From Euwallacea fornicatus (lineage: Eukaryota; Arthropoda; Insecta; Coleoptera; Curculionidae): a stretch of 64,000 nt of DNA. The notes under the pieces were generated by a model. It did not search any database. It was not told the DNA's origin and worked only from the letters and a program-made list of their open reading frames with translations. Below, piece after piece: positions 11,041 through 25,730 of this stretch. Where the stretch lies: NCBI RefSeq assembly GCF_040115645.1, contig NW_027096008.1, positions 558,001 through 622,000 on the forward strand, written 5' to 3'. Position 1 is the first letter of the stretch, and every line of letters begins with the position of its first letter. Both the position numbers and the translations under genes were made by a program.

Positions 11041-13506
11041 AAATAGTACTTTATGTGCTCAAACACACATATTTTGTGACTTTTCAAACTCTGAAGCTCG
11101 ATAACTTTGGAAAATGTGGACCAAATTTGTTACACAAAGTGTCAAAGTAATCACCTCAACGAGATTTTGAAGATGTCACAACACATCATGACTACATCTT
11201 GTTGAACTTCCAAGAAAAATAGTACTTTATGTGCTCAAACACACAACTTTTGTGACTTTTCAAACTTTGAAGCTCGATAACTTCGGCAAATGTGGACCAA
11301 ATTTCTTAAACAAAGTGTCAAATTAATTAGCTCGACGAGATTTTGAATATGTCACAACACATCATGATTGCATCTTGTTGAATTTCCAAGAAAAATAGTA
11401 CTTTATGTGCTCACACACACATATTTTGTGACTTCTCAAACTTTGAAGCTCGATAACTTCGGCAAATGTGGACCAAATTTCTTAAACAAAGTGTCAAATT
11501 AATCAGCTCAACGAGATTTTGAAGATGTCACAACAAATCATGATTGCATCTTGTTGAATTTCCAAGAAAAATAGTACTTTATGTGCTCAAACACACATAT
11601 TTTGTGACTTTTCAAACTTTGAAGCTCGATAACTTTGGCAAATGTGGACCAAATTTGTTAACCAAAGTGTCTAATTAATCATCTCGACGAGATCTTTAAA
11701 ATGACACAACAATTCATGATTGCATCTTGTTGAATTTCCAAGGAAAATAGTACTTTATGTGCTCAAACACACAACTTTTGTGACTTTTCCAATTTTGAAG
11801 CTCGATAACATTGGCAAATGTGGACCAAATTTGTTAAACAAAGTGTCAAATTAATCAGCTCGACGAGATCTTTAAAATGACACAACACACCATGATTACA
11901 TCTTGTTGAACTTCCAAGAAAAATAGTACTTTATGTGCTCAAAAACACAAATTTTTGTGACTTTTCAAACTTTGAAGCTCGATAGCTTCGGCAAATGAAG
12001 ACCAAATTTGTTAAACAAAGTGTCAAATTAATCAGCTCGACGAGATTTTGAAGATGTCACAACACATCATGATTGCATCTTGTTGAATTTCCAAGAAAAA
12101 TAGTACTTTATGTGCTCAAACACACATATTTTGTGACTTTTCAAACTTTGAAGCTCGATAACTTTGGCAAATGTGGACCAAATTTGTTAACCAAAGTGTC
12201 AAATTAATCATCTCGACGAGATCTTTAAAATGACACAACACACCATGATTACATCTTGTTGAACTTCCAAGAAAAATAGTACTTTATGTGCTCAAAAACA
12301 CAAATTTTTGTGACTTTTCAAACTTTGAAGCTCGATAGCTTCGGCAAATGAAGACCAAATTTGTTAAACAAAGTGTCAAATTAATCAGCTCGACGAGATT
12401 TTGAAGATGTCACAACACATCATGATTGCATCTTGTTGAATTTCCAAGAAAAATAGTACTTTATGTGCTCAAACACACAACTTTTGTGCCTTTTCCAATT
12501 TTGAAGCTCGATAACTTTGGCAAATGTGGACCAAATTTGTTAACCAAAGTGTCAAATTAATCATCTCGACGAGATCTTTAAAATGACACAACACACCATG
12601 ATTACATCTTGTTGAACTTCCAAGAAAAATAGTACTTTATGTGCTCAAACACACATATTTTGTGACTTTTCAAACTTTGAAGCTCGATAACTTTGGCAAA
12701 AGTGGACCAAATTTGTTAACCAAAGTGTCAAATTAATCAGCTCGACGAGATCTTTAAAATGACACAACACACCATGATTACATCTTGTTGAACTTCCAAG
12801 AAAAATAGTACTTTATGTGCTCAAACACACATATTTTGTGACTTTTCAAACTCTGAAGCTCGATAACTTTGGAAAATGTGGACCAAATTTGTTACACAAA
12901 GTGTCAAAGTAATCACCTCAACGAGATTTTGAAGATGTCACATCACATCATGACTACATCTTGTTGAACTTCCAAGAAAAATAGTACTTTATGTGCTCAA
13001 ACACACAACTTTTGTGACTTTTCAAACTTTGAAGCTCGATAACTTCGGCAAATGTGGACCAAATTTCTTAAACAAAGTGTCAAATTAATTAGCTCGACGA
13101 GATTTTGAATATGTCACAACACATCATGATTGCATCTTGTTGAATTTCCAAGAAAAATAGTACTTTATGTGCTCAAACACACAACTTTTGTGACTTTTCA
13201 AACTTTGAAGCTCGATAACTTCGGCAAATGTGGACCAAATTTCTTAAACAAAGTGTCAAATTAATTAGCTCGACGAGATTTTGAATATGACACAACAATT
13301 CATGATTGCATCTTGTTGAATTTCCAAGAAAAATAGTACTTTATGTGCTCAAACACACAACTTTTGTGACTTTTCCAATTTTGAAGCTCGATAACATTGG
13401 CAAATGTGGACCAAATTTGTTAAACAAAGTGTCAAATTAATCAGCTCGACGAGATTTTTAATATGAAACAACAATTCATGATTGCATCTTGTTGAATTTC
13501 CAAGAA
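11041..13506 (+). repeat. Zone II block, copy 1 (14 monomers)
   Basis: A 2466-bp block equal to 14 monomers plus two +1 units (at 11937 and 12290). It is followed directly by a second, shorter copy at 13507-15619. Shared rare markers are TTCTCAAACTTTG (near 11443 and 13909), TTTTGTGCCTTTTCC (12481 and 14594), AAAGTGGACC, GTCACATCACATC (12941 and 15054) and TTTTTAATATGAAAC. The block is the first place where TTTGGAAAATG, TCACACACAC and the +1 variant appear, so it marks the change from zone I. Confidence 0.8.
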
Positions 13507-15619
13507 AAATAGTACTTTATGTGCTCAAACACACATATTTTGTGACTTTTCAAACTCTGAAGCTCGATAACTTTGGAAAATGTGGACCAAATTTGTTACA
13601 CAAAGTGTCAAAGTAATCACCTCAACGAGATTTTGAAGATGTCACAACACATCATGACTACATCTTGTTGAACTTCCAAGAAAAATAGTACTTTATGTGC
13701 TCAAACACACAACTTTTGTGACTTTTCAAACTTTGAAGCTCGATAACTTCGGCAAATGTGGACCAAATTTCTTAAACAAAGTGTCAAATTAATTAGCTCG
13801 ACGAGATTTTGAATATGTCACAACACATCATGATTGCATCTTGTTGAATTTCCAAGAAAAATAGTACTTTATGTGCTCACACACACATATTTTGTGACTT
13901 CTCAAACTTTGAAGCTCGATAACTTCGGCAAATGTGGACCAAATTTCTTAAACAAAGTGTCAAATTAATCAGCTCAACGAGATTTTGAAGATGTCACAAC
14001 AAATCATGATTGCATCTTGTTGAATTTCCAAGAAAAATAGTACTTTATGTGCTCAAACACACATATTTTGTGACTTTTCAAACTTTGAAGCTCGATAACT
14101 TTGGCAAATGTGGACCAAATTTGTTAACCAAAGTGTCTAATTAATCATCTCGACGAGATCTTTAAAATGACACAACAATTCATGATTGCATCTTGTTGAA
14201 TTTCCAAGGAAAATAGTACTTTATGTGCTCAAACACACAACTTTTGTGACTTTTCCAATTTTGAAGCTCGATAACATTGGCAAATGTGGACCAAATTTGT
14301 TAAACAAAGTGTCAAATTAATCAGCTCGACGAGATCTTTAAAATGACACAACACACCATGATTACATCTTGTTGAACTTCCAAGAAAAATAGTACTTTAT
14401 GTGCTCAAAAACACAAATTTTTGTGACTTTTCAAACTTTGAAGCTCGATAGCTTCGGCAAATGAAGACCAAATTTGTTAAACAAAGTGTCAAATTAATCA
14501 GCTCGACGAGATTTTGAAGATGTCACAACACATCATGATTGCATCTTGTTGAATTTCCAAGAAAAATAGTACTTTATGTGCTCAAACACACAACTTTTGT
14601 GCCTTTTCCAATTTTGAAGCTCGATAACTTTGGCAAATGTGGACCAAATTTGTTAACCAAAGTGTCAAATTAATCATCTCGACGAGATCTTTAAAATGAC
14701 ACAACACACCATGATTACATCTTGTTGAACTTCCAAGAAAAATAGTACTTTATGTGCTCAAACACACATATTTTGTGACTTTTCAAACTTTGAAGCTCGA
14801 TAACTTTGGCAAAAGTGGACCAAATTTGTTAACCAAAGTGTCAAATTAATCAGCTCGACGAGATCTTTAAAATGACACAACACACCATGATTACATCTTG
14901 TTGAACTTCCAAGAAAAATAGTACTTTATGTGCTCAAACACACATATTTTGTGACTTTTCAAACTCTGAAGCTCGATAACTTTGGAAAATGTGGACCAAA
15001 TTTGTTACACAAAGTGTCAAAGTAATCACCTCAACGAGATTTTGAAGATGTCACATCACATCATGACTACATCTTGTTGAACTTCCAAGAAAAATAGTAC
15101 TTTATGTGCTCAAACACACAACTTTTGTGACTTTTCAAACTTTGAAGCTCGATAACTTCGGCAAATGTGGACCAAATTTCTTAAACAAAGTGTCAAATTA
15201 ATTAGCTCGACGAGATTTTGAATATGTCACAACACATCATGATTGCATCTTGTTGAATTTCCAAGAAAAATAGTACTTTATGTGCTCAAACACACAACTT
15301 TTGTGACTTTTCAAACTTTGAAGCTCGATAACTTCGGCAAATGTGGACCAAATTTCTTAAACAAAGTGTCAAATTAATTAGCTCGACGAGATTTTGAATA
15401 TGACACAACAATTCATGATTGCATCTTGTTGAATTTCCAAGAAAAATAGTACTTTATGTGCTCAAACACACAACTTTTGTGACTTTTCCAATTTTGAAGC
15501 TCGATAACATTGGCAAATGTGGACCAAATTTGTTAAACAAAGTGTCAAATTAATCAGCTCGACGAGATTTTTAATATGAAACAACAATTCATGATTGCAT
15601 CTTGTTGAATTTCCAAGAA
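13507..15619 (+). repeat. Zone II block, copy 2 (12 monomers)
   Basis: A 2113-bp copy of 11041-13506. The left part aligns at a shift of 2466 bp and the right part at 2113 bp. The 353-bp difference is two monomers plus one base, so copy 2 lacks two monomers (one of them a +1 unit), corresponding to about 12.0-12.36 kb. A single unequal exchange or deletion inside the block would explain this. Confidence 0.8.
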
Positions 15620-18600
15620 AAATAGTACTTTATGTGCTCAAACACACATATTTTGTGACTTTTCAAACTTTGAAGCTCGATAACTTCGGCAAATGTGGAC
15701 CAAATTTCTTAAACAAAGTGTCAAATTAATCAGCTCAACGAGATTTTGAAGATGATGTCACAACAAATCATGATTGCATCTTGTTGAATTTCCAAGAAAA
15801 ATAGTACTTTATGTGCTCAAACACACATATTTTGTGACTTTTCAAACTTTGAAGCTCGATAACTTTGGCAAATGTGGACCAAATTTGTTAACCAAAGTGT
15901 CAAATTAATCATCTCGACGAGATCTTTAAAATGACACAACAATTCATGATTGCATCTTGTTGAATTTCCAAGGAAAATAGTACTTTATGTGCTCAAACAC
16001 ACAACTTTTGTGACTTTTCCAATTTTGAAGCTCGATAACATTGGCAAATGTGGACCAAATTTGTTAAACAAAGTGTCAAATTAATCAGCTCGACGAGATC
16101 TTTAAAATGACACAACACACCATGATTACATCTTGTTGAACTTCCAAGAAAAATAGTACTTTATGTGCTCAAACACACATATTTTGTGACTTTTCAAACT
16201 CTGAAGCTCGATAACTTTGGAAAATGTGGACCAAATTTGTTACACAAAGTGTCAAAGTAATCACCTCAACGAGATTTTGAAGATGTCACAACACATCATG
16301 ATTGCATCTTGTTGAATTTCCAAGAAAAATAGTACTTTATGTGCTCACACACACATATTTTGTGACTTTTCAAACTTTGAAGCTCGATAACTTCGGCAAA
16401 TGTGGACCAAATTTCTTAAACAAAGTGTCAAATTAATCAGCTCGACGAGATCTTTAAAATGACACAACACACCATGATTACATCTTGTTGAACTTCCAAG
16501 AAAAATAGTACTTTATGTGCTCAAACACACATATTTTGTGACTTTTCAAACTCTGAAGCTCGATAACTTTGGAAAATGTGGACCAAATTTGTTACACAAA
16601 GTGTCAAAGTAATCACCTCAACGAGATTTTGAAGATGTCACATCACATCATGACTACATCTTGTTGAACTTCCAAGAAAAATAGTACTTTATGTGCTCAA
16701 ACACACAACTTTTGTGACTTTTCAAACTTTGAAGCTCGATAACTTCGGCAAATGTGGACCAAATTTCTTAAACAAAGTGTCAAATTAATTAGCTCGACGA
16801 GATTTTGAATATGTCACAACACATCATGATTGCATCTTGTTGAATTTCCAAGAAAAATAGTACTTTATGTGCTCAAACACACAACTTTTGTGACTTTTCC
16901 AATTTTGAAGCTCGATAACATTGGCAAATGTGGACCAAATTTGTTAAACAAAGTGTCAAATTAATCAGCTCGACGAGATTTTTAAAATGAAACAACAATT
17001 CATGATTGCATCTTGTTGAATTTCCAAGAAAAATAGTACTTTATGTGCTCAAACACACATATTTTGTGACTTTTCAAACTTTGAAGCTCGATAACTTCGG
17101 CAAATGTGGACCAAATTTCTTAAACAAAGTGTCAAATTAATCAGCTCAACGAGATTTTGAAGATGTCACAACAAATCATGATTGCATCTTGTTGAATTTC
17201 CAAGAAAAATAGTACTTTATGTGCTCAAACACACATATTTTGTGACTTTTCAAACTTTGAAGCTCGATAACTTTGGCAAATGTGGACCAAATTTGTTAAC
17301 CAAAGTGTCAAATTAATCATCTCGACGAGATCTTTAAAATGACACAACAATTCATGATTGCATCTTGTTGAATTTCCAAGGAAAATAGTACTTTATGTGC
17401 TCAAACACACAACTTTTGTGACTTTTCCAATTTTGAAGCTCGATAACATTGGCAAATGTGGACCAAATTTGTTAAACAAAGTGTCAAATTAATCAGCTCG
17501 ACGAGATCTTTAAAATGACACAACACATCATGATTGCATCTTGTTGAATTTCCAAGAAAAATAGTACTTTATGTGCTCAAACACACAACTTTTGTGACTT
17601 TTCAAACTTTGAAGCTCGATAACTTCGGCAAATGTGGACCAAATTTCTTAAACAAAGTGTCAAATTAATTAGCTCGACGAGATTTTGAATATGACACAAC
17701 AATTCATGATTGCATCTTGTTGAATTTCCAAGAAAAATAGTACTTTATGTGCTCAAACACACAACTTTTGTGACTTTTCCAATTTTGAAGCTCGATAACA
17801 TTGGCAAATGTGGACCAAATTTGTTAAACAAAGTGTCAAATTAATCAGCTCGACGAGATTTTTAATATGAAACAACAATTCATGATTGCATCTTGTTGAA
17901 TTTCCAAGAAAAATAGTACTTTATGTGCTCAAACACACATATTTTGTGACTTTTCAAACTTTGAAGCTCGATAACTTCGGCAAATGTGGACCAAATTTCT
18001 TAAACAAAGTGTCAAATTAATCAGCTCAACGAGATTTTGAAGATGATGTCACAACAAATCATGATTGCATCTTGTTGAATTTCCAAGAAAAATAGTACTT
18101 TATGTGCTCAAACACACATATTTTGTGACTTTTCAAACTTTGAAGCTCGATAACTTTGGCAAATGTGGACCAAATTTGTTAACCAAAGTGTCAAATTAAT
18201 CATCTCGACGAGATCTTTAAAATGACACAACAATTCATGATTGCATCTTGTTGAATTTCCAAGGAAAATAGTACTTTATGTGCTCAAACACACAACTTTT
18301 GTGACTTTTCCAATTTTGAAGCTCGATAACTTTGGCAAATGTGGACCAAATTTGTTAACCAAAGTGTCAAATTAATCATCTCGACGAGATCTTTAAAATG
18401 ACACAACACACCATGATTACATCTTGTTGAACTTCCAAGAAAAATAGTACTTTATGTGCTCAAACACACATATTTTGTGACTTTTCAAACTCTGAAGCTC
18501 GATAACTTTGGAAAATGTGGACCAAATTTGTTACACAAAGTGTCAAAGTAATCACCTCAACGAGATTTTGAAGATGTCACAACACATCATGATTGCATCT

Positions 18601-19776
18601 TGTTGAATTTCCAAGAAAAATAGTACTTTATGTGCTCAAACACACATATTTTGTGACTTTTCAAACTTTGAAGCTCGATAACTTCGGCAAATGTGGACCA
18701 AATTTCTTAAACAAAGTGTCAAATTAATCAGCTCAACGAGATTTTGAAGATGTCACAACAATTCATGATTGCATCTTGTTGAATTTCCAAGAAAAATAGT
18801 ACTTTATGTGCTCAAACACACAACTTTTGTGACTTTTCCAATTTTGAAGCTCGATAACATTGGCAAATGTGGACCAAATTTGTTAAACAAAGTGTCAAAT
18901 TAATTAGCTCGACGAGATTTTGAATATGTCACAACACATCATGATTGCATCTTGTTGAATTTCCAAGAAAAATAGTACTTTATGTGCTCACACACACATA
19001 TTTTGTGACTTTTCAAACTTTGAAGCTCGATAACTTCGGCAAATGTGGACCAAATTTCTTAAACAAAGTGTCAAATTAATCAGCTCAACGAGATTTTGAA
19101 GATGATGTCACAACAAATCATGATTGCATCTTGTTGAATTTCCAAGAAAAATAGTACTTTATGTGCTCAAACACACATATTTTGTGACTTTTCAAACTTT
19201 GAAGCTCGATAACTTTGGCAAATGTGGACCAAATTTGTTAACCAAAGTGTCAAATTAATCATCTCGACGAGATCTTTAAAATGACACAACAATTCATGAT
19301 TGCATCTTGTTGAATTTCCAAGGAAAATAGTACTTTATGTGCTCAAACACACAACTTTTGTGACTTTTCCAATTTTGAAGCTCGATAACATTGGCAAATG
19401 TGGACCAAATTTGTTAAACAAAGTGTCAAATTAATCAGCTCGACGAGATCTTTAAAATGACACAACACACCATGATTACATCTTGTTGAACTTCCAAGAA
19501 AAATAGTACTTTATGTGCTCAAACACACATATTTTGTGACTTTTCAAACTCTGAAGCTCGATAACTTTGGAAAATGTGGACCAAATTTGTTACACAAAGT
19601 GTCAAAGTAATCACCTCAACGAGATTTTGAAGATGTCACAACACATCATGATTGCATCTTGTTGAATTTCCAAGAAAAATAGTACTTTATGTGCTCACAC
19701 ACACATATTTTGTGACTTTTCAAACTTTGAAGCTCGATAACTTCGGCAAATGTGGACCAAATTTCTTAAACAAAGT
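14840..19776 (+). repeat. 4937-bp higher-order block, copy 1
   Basis: Twenty-eight monomers plus three 3-bp insertions (4928 + 9 = 4937 bp). Five tags recur at exactly +4937: GATGATG at 15751, 18042 and 19101, and GTCACATCACATC at 15054 and 16641. I saw no difference from copy 2 in the stretches compared by eye. The block overlaps the right half of the zone II copy, which is therefore older than the 4937-bp duplication. Ends are good to about one monomer. Confidence 0.88.
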
Positions 19777-22700
19777 GTCAAATTAATCAGCTCGACGAGA
19801 TCTTTAAAATGACACAACACACCATGATTACATCTTGTTGAACTTCCAAGAAAAATAGTACTTTATGTGCTCAAACACACATATTTTGTGACTTTTCAAA
19901 CTCTGAAGCTCGATAACTTTGGAAAATGTGGACCAAATTTGTTACACAAAGTGTCAAAGTAATCACCTCAACGAGATTTTGAAGATGTCACATCACATCA
20001 TGACTACATCTTGTTGAACTTCCAAGAAAAATAGTACTTTATGTGCTCAAACACACAACTTTTGTGACTTTTCAAACTTTGAAGCTCGATAACTTCGGCA
20101 AATGTGGACCAAATTTCTTAAACAAAGTGTCAAATTAATTAGCTCGACGAGATTTTGAATATGTCACAACACATCATGATTGCATCTTGTTGAATTTCCA
20201 AGAAAAATAGTACTTTATGTGCTCAAACACACAACTTTTGTGACTTTTCAAACTTTGAAGCTCGATAACTTCGGCAAATGTGGACCAAATTTCTTAAACA
20301 AAGTGTCAAATTAATTAGCTCGACGAGATTTTGAATATGACACAACAATTCATGATTGCATCTTGTTGAATTTCCAAGAAAAATAGTACTTTATGTGCTC
20401 AAACACACAACTTTTGTGACTTTTCCAATTTTGAAGCTCGATAACATTGGCAAATGTGGACCAAATTTGTTAAACAAAGTGTCAAATTAATCAGCTCGAC
20501 GAGATTTTTAATATGAAACAACAATTCATGATTGCATCTTGTTGAATTTCCAAGAAAAATAGTACTTTATGTGCTCAAACACACATATTTTGTGACTTTT
20601 CAAACTTTGAAGCTCGATAACTTCGGCAAATGTGGACCAAATTTCTTAAACAAAGTGTCAAATTAATCAGCTCAACGAGATTTTGAAGATGATGTCACAA
20701 CAAATCATGATTGCATCTTGTTGAATTTCCAAGAAAAATAGTACTTTATGTGCTCAAACACACATATTTTGTGACTTTTCAAACTTTGAAGCTCGATAAC
20801 TTTGGCAAATGTGGACCAAATTTGTTAACCAAAGTGTCAAATTAATCATCTCGACGAGATCTTTAAAATGACACAACAATTCATGATTGCATCTTGTTGA
20901 ATTTCCAAGGAAAATAGTACTTTATGTGCTCAAACACACAACTTTTGTGACTTTTCCAATTTTGAAGCTCGATAACATTGGCAAATGTGGACCAAATTTG
21001 TTAAACAAAGTGTCAAATTAATCAGCTCGACGAGATCTTTAAAATGACACAACACACCATGATTACATCTTGTTGAACTTCCAAGAAAAATAGTACTTTA
21101 TGTGCTCAAACACACATATTTTGTGACTTTTCAAACTCTGAAGCTCGATAACTTTGGAAAATGTGGACCAAATTTGTTACACAAAGTGTCAAAGTAATCA
21201 CCTCAACGAGATTTTGAAGATGTCACAACACATCATGATTGCATCTTGTTGAATTTCCAAGAAAAATAGTACTTTATGTGCTCACACACACATATTTTGT
21301 GACTTTTCAAACTTTGAAGCTCGATAACTTCGGCAAATGTGGACCAAATTTCTTAAACAAAGTGTCAAATTAATCAGCTCGACGAGATCTTTAAAATGAC
21401 ACAACACACCATGATTACATCTTGTTGAACTTCCAAGAAAAATAGTACTTTATGTGCTCAAACACACATATTTTGTGACTTTTCAAACTCTGAAGCTCGA
21501 TAACTTTGGAAAATGTGGACCAAATTTGTTACACAAAGTGTCAAAGTAATCACCTCAACGAGATTTTGAAGATGTCACATCACATCATGACTACATCTTG
21601 TTGAACTTCCAAGAAAAATAGTACTTTATGTGCTCAAACACACAACTTTTGTGACTTTTCAAACTTTGAAGCTCGATAACTTCGGCAAATGTGGACCAAA
21701 TTTCTTAAACAAAGTGTCAAATTAATTAGCTCGACGAGATTTTGAATATGTCACAACACATCATGATTGCATCTTGTTGAATTTCCAAGAAAAATAGTAC
21801 TTTATGTGCTCAAACACACAACTTTTGTGACTTTTCCAATTTTGAAGCTCGATAACATTGGCAAATGTGGACCAAATTTGTTAAACAAAGTGTCAAATTA
21901 ATCAGCTCGACGAGATTTTTAAAATGAAACAACAATTCATGATTGCATCTTGTTGAATTTCCAAGAAAAATAGTACTTTATGTGCTCAAACACACATATT
22001 TTGTGACTTTTCAAACTTTGAAGCTCGATAACTTCGGCAAATGTGGACCAAATTTCTTAAACAAAGTGTCAAATTAATCAGCTCAACGAGATTTTGAAGA
22101 TGTCACAACAAATCATGATTGCATCTTGTTGAATTTCCAAGAAAAATAGTACTTTATGTGCTCAAACACACATATTTTGTGACTTTTCAAACTTTGAAGC
22201 TCGATAACTTTGGCAAATGTGGACCAAATTTGTTAACCAAAGTGTCAAATTAATCATCTCGACGAGATCTTTAAAATGACACAACAATTCATGATTGCAT
22301 CTTGTTGAATTTCCAAGGAAAATAGTACTTTATGTGCTCAAACACACAACTTTTGTGACTTTTCCAATTTTGAAGCTCGATAACATTGGCAAATGTGGAC
22401 CAAATTTGTTAAACAAAGTGTCAAATTAATCAGCTCGACGAGATCTTTAAAATGACACAACACATCATGATTGCATCTTGTTGAATTTCCAAGAAAAATA
22501 GTACTTTATGTGCTCAAACACACAACTTTTGTGACTTTTCAAACTTTGAAGCTCGATAACTTCGGCAAATGTGGACCAAATTTCTTAAACAAAGTGTCAA
22601 ATTAATTAGCTCGACGAGATTTTGAATATGACACAACAATTCATGATTGCATCTTGTTGAATTTCCAAGAAAAATAGTACTTTATGTGCTCAAACACACA

Positions 22701-24044
22701 ACTTTTGTGACTTTTCCAATTTTGAAGCTCGATAACATTGGCAAATGTGGACCAAATTTGTTAAACAAAGTGTCAAATTAATCAGCTCGACGAGATTTTT
22801 AATATGAAACAACAATTCATGATTGCATCTTGTTGAATTTCCAAGAAAAATAGTACTTTATGTGCTCAAACACACATATTTTGTGACTTTTCAAACTTTG
22901 AAGCTCGATAACTTCGGCAAATGTGGACCAAATTTCTTAAACAAAGTGTCAAATTAATCAGCTCAACGAGATTTTGAAGATGATGTCACAACAAATCATG
23001 ATTGCATCTTGTTGAATTTCCAAGAAAAATAGTACTTTATGTGCTCAAACACACATATTTTGTGACTTTTCAAACTTTGAAGCTCGATAACTTTGGCAAA
23101 TGTGGACCAAATTTGTTAACCAAAGTGTCAAATTAATCATCTCGACGAGATCTTTAAAATGACACAACAATTCATGATTGCATCTTGTTGAATTTCCAAG
23201 GAAAATAGTACTTTATGTGCTCAAACACACAACTTTTGTGACTTTTCCAATTTTGAAGCTCGATAACTTTGGCAAATGTGGACCAAATTTGTTAACCAAA
23301 GTGTCAAATTAATCATCTCGACGAGATCTTTAAAATGACACAACACACCATGATTACATCTTGTTGAACTTCCAAGAAAAATAGTACTTTATGTGCTCAA
23401 ACACACATATTTTGTGACTTTTCAAACTCTGAAGCTCGATAACTTTGGAAAATGTGGACCAAATTTGTTACACAAAGTGTCAAAGTAATCACCTCAACGA
23501 GATTTTGAAGATGTCACAACACATCATGATTGCATCTTGTTGAATTTCCAAGAAAAATAGTACTTTATGTGCTCAAACACACATATTTTGTGACTTTTCA
23601 AACTTTGAAGCTCGATAACTTCGGCAAATGTGGACCAAATTTCTTAAACAAAGTGTCAAATTAATCAGCTCAACGAGATTTTGAAGATGTCACAACAATT
23701 CATGATTGCATCTTGTTGAATTTCCAAGAAAAATAGTACTTTATGTGCTCAAACACACAACTTTTGTGACTTTTCCAATTTTGAAGCTCGATAACATTGG
23801 CAAATGTGGACCAAATTTGTTAAACAAAGTGTCAAATTAATTAGCTCGACGAGATTTTGAATATGTCACAACACATCATGATTGCATCTTGTTGAATTTC
23901 CAAGAAAAATAGTACTTTATGTGCTCACACACACATATTTTGTGACTTTTCAAACTTTGAAGCTCGATAACTTCGGCAAATGTGGACCAAATTTCTTAAA
24001 CAAAGTGTCAAATTAATCAGCTCAACGAGATTTTGAAGATGATG
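15751..24044 (+). repeat. Six +3 (179-bp) monomers with GATGATG
   Basis: TTTGAAGATGTCAC has become TTTGAAGATGATGTCAC by duplication of GAT. Copies start at 15751, 18042, 19101, 20688, 22979 and 24038 and nowhere else in the window. All are of the class CTTCGGC, TTCTTAAAC, CAGCTCAAC, AAATCATG. Parallel units without the insertion exist nearby (17160 and 22100), so the insertion arose once and spread by block copying. Confidence 0.92.
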
Positions 24045-24713
24045 TCACAACAAATCATGATTGCATCTTGTTGAATTTCCAAGAAAAATAGTACTTTATG
24101 TGCTCAAACACACATATTTTGTGACTTTTCAAACTTTGAAGCTCGATAACTTTGGCAAATGTGGACCAAATTTGTTAACCAAAGTGTCAAATTAATCATC
24201 TCGACGAGATCTTTAAAATGACACAACAATTCATGATTGCATCTTGTTGAATTTCCAAGGAAAATAGTACTTTATGTGCTCAAACACACAACTTTTGTGA
24301 CTTTTCCAATTTTGAAGCTCGATAACATTGGCAAATGTGGACCAAATTTGTTAAACAAAGTGTCAAATTAATCAGCTCGACGAGATCTTTAAAATGACAC
24401 AACACACCATGATTACATCTTGTTGAACTTCCAAGAAAAATAGTACTTTATGTGCTCAAACACACATATTTTGTGACTTTTCAAACTCTGAAGCTCGATA
24501 ACTTTGGAAAATGTGGACCAAATTTGTTACACAAAGTGTCAAAGTAATCACCTCAACGAGATTTTGAAGATGTCACAACACATCATGATTGCATCTTGTT
24601 GAATTTCCAAGAAAAATAGTACTTTATGTGCTCACACACACATATTTTGTGACTTTTCAAACTTTGAAGCTCGATAACTTCGGCAAATGTGGACCAAATT
24701 TCTTAAACAAAGT
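19777..24713 (+). repeat. 4937-bp higher-order block, copy 2
   Basis: Direct tandem copy of 14840-19776. Tags are GATGATG at 20688, 22979 and 24038, and CATCACATCA at 19991 and 21578. The block is itself composite: CATCACATCA tags are spaced 1587 and 3350 bp in both copies, so it contains a 9-monomer and a 19-monomer part. Confidence 0.88.
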
Positions 24714-25730
24714 GTCAAATTAATCAGCTCGACGAGATCTTTAAAATGACACAACACACCATGATTACATCTTGTTGAACTTCCAAGAAAAATAGTACTT
24801 TATGTGCTCAAACACACATATTTTGTGACTTTTCAAACTCTGAAGCTCGATAACTTTGGAAAATGTGGACCAAATTTGTTACACAAAGTGTCAAAGTAAT
24901 CACCTCAACGAGATTTTGAAGATGTCACATCACATCATGACTACATCTTGTTGAACTTCCAAGAAAAATAGTACTTTATGTGCTCAAACACACAACTTTT
25001 GTGACTTTTCAAACTTTGAAGCTCGATAACTTCGGCAAATGTGGACCAAATTTCTTAAACAAAGTGTCAAATTAATTAGCTCGACGAGATTTTGAATATG
25101 TCACAACACATCATGATTGCATCTTGTTGAATTTCCAAGAAAAATAGTACTTTATGTGCTCAAACACACAACTTTTGTGACTTTTCCAATTTTGAAGCTC
25201 GATAACATTGGCAAATGTGGACCAAATTTGTTAAACAAAGTGTCAAATTAATCAGCTCGACGAGATTTTTAAAATGAAACAACAATTCATGATTGCATCT
25301 TGTTGAATTTCCAAGAAAAATAGTACTTTATGTGCTCAAACACACATATTTTGTGACTTTTCAAACTTTGAAGCTCGATAACTTCGGCAAATGTGGACCA
25401 AATTTCTTAAACAAAGTGTCAAATTAATCAGCTCAACGAGATTTTGAAGATGTCACAACAAATCATGATTGCATCTTGTTGAATTTCCAAGAAAAATAGT
25501 ACTTTATGTGCTCAAACACACATATTTTGTGACTTTTCAAACTTTGAAGCTCGATAACTTTGGCAAATGTGGACCAAATTTGTTAACCAAAGTGTCAAAT
25601 TAATCATCTCGACGAGATCTTTAAAATGACACAACAATTCATGATTGCATCTTGTTGAATTTCCAAGGAAAATAGTACTTTATGTGCTCAAACACACAAC
25701 TTTTGTGACTTTTCCAATTTTGAAGCTCGA
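24714..25730 (+). repeat. Partial third copy of zone III block
   Basis: The sequence continues as a third copy. From the tag at 24928 it follows 21578 onward at a shift of 3350 bp (19 monomers + 6) rather than 4937, as far as about 25730. From about 25690 it switches to follow 23221 onward at a shift of 2467 bp, but without the GAT duplication. This is a visible recombination junction between blocks. Confidence 0.75.
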
